DNA from: Marinomonas posidonica_A
GTDB lineage: Bacteria > Pseudomonadota > Gammaproteobacteria > Pseudomonadales > Marinomonadaceae
Assembly: GCF_043643765.1 (NCBI RefSeq)
Contig: NZ_JBHZSP010000008.1
Span: forward strand, 62,001 to 126,000
Direction of reading: 5' to 3'
Length of the DNA: 64,000 bases
Part shown: positions 63,330 to 64,000 of the stretch, piece after piece
How positions within the stretch are numbered: position 1 is the stretch's first letter
Layout: the number at the start of each line of letters is the position of its first letter
Translations under genes and position numbers: made by a program
Notes under the pieces: generated by a model
Seen by the model: the letters and a program-made list of their open reading frames with translations, nothing else
What the model was told of the DNA's origin: nothing
Database searches by the model: none

Positions 63330-64000
63330 CTACTTAAACAAGTAATCATACAGATTATCAGCCCTTCGCTTACTAATTCGTATAATAACCCGACGATTTT
63401 GCTGACGAGCAAAGTCATTGGTGTTTCTTACTTTGGGATGTTCACTGGAAAAACCCATTGGTGCAATTCGTTCTGCATTGAGCCCACGATAAACTAGTTC
63501 ATCAACAACAGCGGAAGCTCTCAAACTGGATAAATTCCAATTGTTACCAAGACGCTGGGAGTTGATGGGGACATTATCTGTGTGCCCCTCTACAATGACG
63601 GCCGATGGATAGGCCTGAAGAAGGTTCGCAACCATAATAAGTAACGCCACGGCCTCATTTGTAAGCTCGTATTCTCCCTGCCCAAACAGCAAAGCCGATT
63701 TCATTTCTAAACTAACCCAATCAGCAGACTCTGACACCTCTATTTGACCGGATTGGTGCAAACCTGAAAACTGCTGCTCAACCAATCGACTTAATAGTGC
63801 GTACACAGCTGACGATTGATCTTCTTCGACCACTGGCGGACTTTCAGGAATGGGGATGCTTTCAACTAATTCGGAGTCGGCGGGCTCACCCACAATAGGG
63901 TCACCAATATTAATGGGCTTAACTGACTTTTGCACCGCATCAAACACCCCTTGCAAACTTTCTTTAAGACGCTCTTCATCATCTGCGTTTTTTAACGACA
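63330..64000 (-). CDS. motD: MotB/MotD-type OmpA-domain flagellar stator protein, partial
   Basis: This gene runs off the right edge; the frame is open to the last base, so the N-terminal plug and membrane helix are missing. The visible part has a peptidoglycan-binding OmpA/MotB domain with VIVEGHTDNVPINSQRLGNNWNLSSLRA and RIAPMGFSSEHP, ending RRVIIRISKRR. MotD is the second stator partner in Pseudomonas-like MotCD systems, and the gene order motD-parC-parP-cheW-DUF2802 is the same as in Pseudomonas. It precedes the ParC-like gene by 71 bp. Confidence 0.85.
   Translation of the reverse strand, partial: SLKNADDEERLKESLQGVFDAVQKSVKPINIGDPIVGEPADSELVESIPIPESPPVVEEDQSSAVYALLSRLVEQQFSGLHQSGQIEVSESADWVSLEMKSALLFGQGEYELTNEAVALLIMVANLLQAYPSAVIVEGHTDNVPINSQRLGNNWNLSSLRASAVVDELVYRGLNAERIAPMGFSSEHPKVRNTNDFARQQNRRVIIRISKRRADNLYDYLFK

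Overview
The window comes from a gammaproteobacterial chromosome. The overall gene content (the ccm-zipA-ligA run, the polar chemotaxis ParC/ParP block next to ccm, the rluB-yciO-rnm-yciB-yciI neighbourhood, mnmC, ppiA and cysE) suggests an Oceanospirillales member, most likely Marinomonas or a close relative. The genus is an inference from gene families and synteny, not from a database match.

Layout. 1-1.1 kb: the 3' end of a TauD-type dioxygenase, then a decayed REP-associated tyrosine transposase (RAYT) with repeats on both sides. 1.1-18.3 kb (minus strand): a complete contact-dependent growth inhibition (CDI) locus in B-A-I order. It has a TpsB transporter, a 4997-residue CdiA-like exoprotein with a VENN-delimited C-terminal toxin region, and a small four-helix membrane protein as candidate immunity factor. 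CdiA carries an unusually uniform array of about nineteen 309-bp repeats and a second array of five 102-bp repeats. 18.4-26.9 kb (minus): a tightly overlapping cobalamin operon (chelatase-cobB-cbiD-cobK-cobH-cobL-cobI-cbiG) with a promoter and inverted repeat just upstream. 27.0-31.6 kb (minus): a PAS hybrid histidine kinase and a REC-GGDEF-EAL regulator. 31.9-34.2 kb (plus): two LysR regulators and a YaeR-like VOC protein. 34.2-37.5 kb: peroxiredoxin, monothiol glutaredoxin, argF and metR.

37.5-48.4 kb is housekeeping: an RstAB-like two-component pair, DUF1499, rluB, yciO, rnm, yciB, yciI, a SelW-like protein, a periplasmic cyclophilin, mnmC, a small unknown gene, cysE and a YheU-type gene. 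48.4-58.3 kb (minus) holds ligA, zipA and the whole cytochrome c maturation operon ccmABCDEFGHI, including a 56-codon ccmD. 58.3-64 kb holds a FliK-like gene and a FlhB C-terminal-like gene on plus, facing a minus-strand chemotaxis/motility run (motD, parC-like ATPase, parP-like CheW protein, cheW, DUF2802). The parP-like gene is interrupted by a 100-N assembly gap inside a Glu-Pro hexamer repeat.

Most of the window is ordinary core genome. The accessory part is the 0.5-18.3 kb block, and the most notable item is the CDI locus: its C-terminal toxin belongs to no family I recognise, its immunity candidate is an integral membrane protein, and its receptor-facing stalk is built of highly homogenised repeats.
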